Below the pieces are notes generated by a model. The model was given only the letters and a program-made list of their open reading frames with translations. It was not told the DNA's origin and ran no database searches. Below, one piece after another: positions 6,432-6,451 of a stretch of DNA of 6,451 nt. How positions within the stretch are numbered: the stretch's first letter is position 1; each line of letters opens with the position of its first letter. The DNA comes from Chloroflexota bacterium (GTDB taxonomy: Bacteria; Chloroflexota; Dehalococcoidia; JACQTR01). The stretch is taken from contig JACQTR010000149.1 in NCBI GenBank assembly GCA_016210705.1, positions 1 through 6,451 of the forward strand, read 5' to 3'. The position numbers and the translations under genes are program-made.

Positions 6432-6451
6432 AATCTGAACCTTATGGCATC

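Overview
The window is an ordinary bacterial chromosomal segment in which all five recognisable genes lie on the minus strand. Read in the direction of transcription (right to left) they are: an M17 leucyl aminopeptidase (pepA), a biotin carboxylase subunit (accC-type), a divergent sodium/calcium-exchanger-family membrane protein, ribosomal protein S15 (rpsO), and the first 490 residues of polynucleotide phosphorylase (pnp), which runs off the left edge. I see no tRNA, rRNA, CRISPR array, insertion sequence, phage gene or attachment site. The plus-strand open frames are antisense shadows of these genes.

Layout. 4923-6419 pepA has a GTG start and a clear Shine-Dalgarno. 4819-4922 is a 104-base gap with a small hairpin and a possible 10-codon upstream frame that runs into the next start. 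3280-4818 is accC. 3216-3279 is a 64-base gap with a short hairpin next to the ribosome binding site. 1944-3215 is the exchanger. 1760-1943 is a 184-base gap holding a strong extended -10 promoter for rpsO and a possible 24-codon micro-ORF with a very strong Shine-Dalgarno. 1496-1759 is rpsO, then 24 bases, then pnp from 1471 to the edge. No convincing intrinsic terminator (stem plus T-tract) was found in any gap. pepA, accC and the exchanger could therefore be cotranscribed, with rpsO-pnp restarted from its own promoter.

Function. rpsO-pnp is the conserved translation/RNA-decay pair: S15 nucleates 30S assembly and PNPase is the phosphorolytic 3'-5' exonuclease. The three upstream genes are housekeeping functions (peptide turnover, the ATP-dependent carboxylation half-reaction, cation exchange) with no obvious common pathway. 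The accC gene has no biotin carrier or carboxyltransferase partner inside the window.

Organism. The proteins are clearly bacterial. Shine-Dalgarno sequences are purine-rich, three of five starts are GTG, and base composition looks roughly balanced (not counted). The PNPase and the standalone, C-terminally extended biotin carboxylase would fit Chloroflexota (Dehalococcoidia-like) or a deep Gram-positive-type lineage. This is an impression from memory of family sequences, not a demonstrated assignment. I did not find a convincing novel system. The most notable points are the symmetric promoter, the very compact rpsO-pnp leader, and the micro-ORF.
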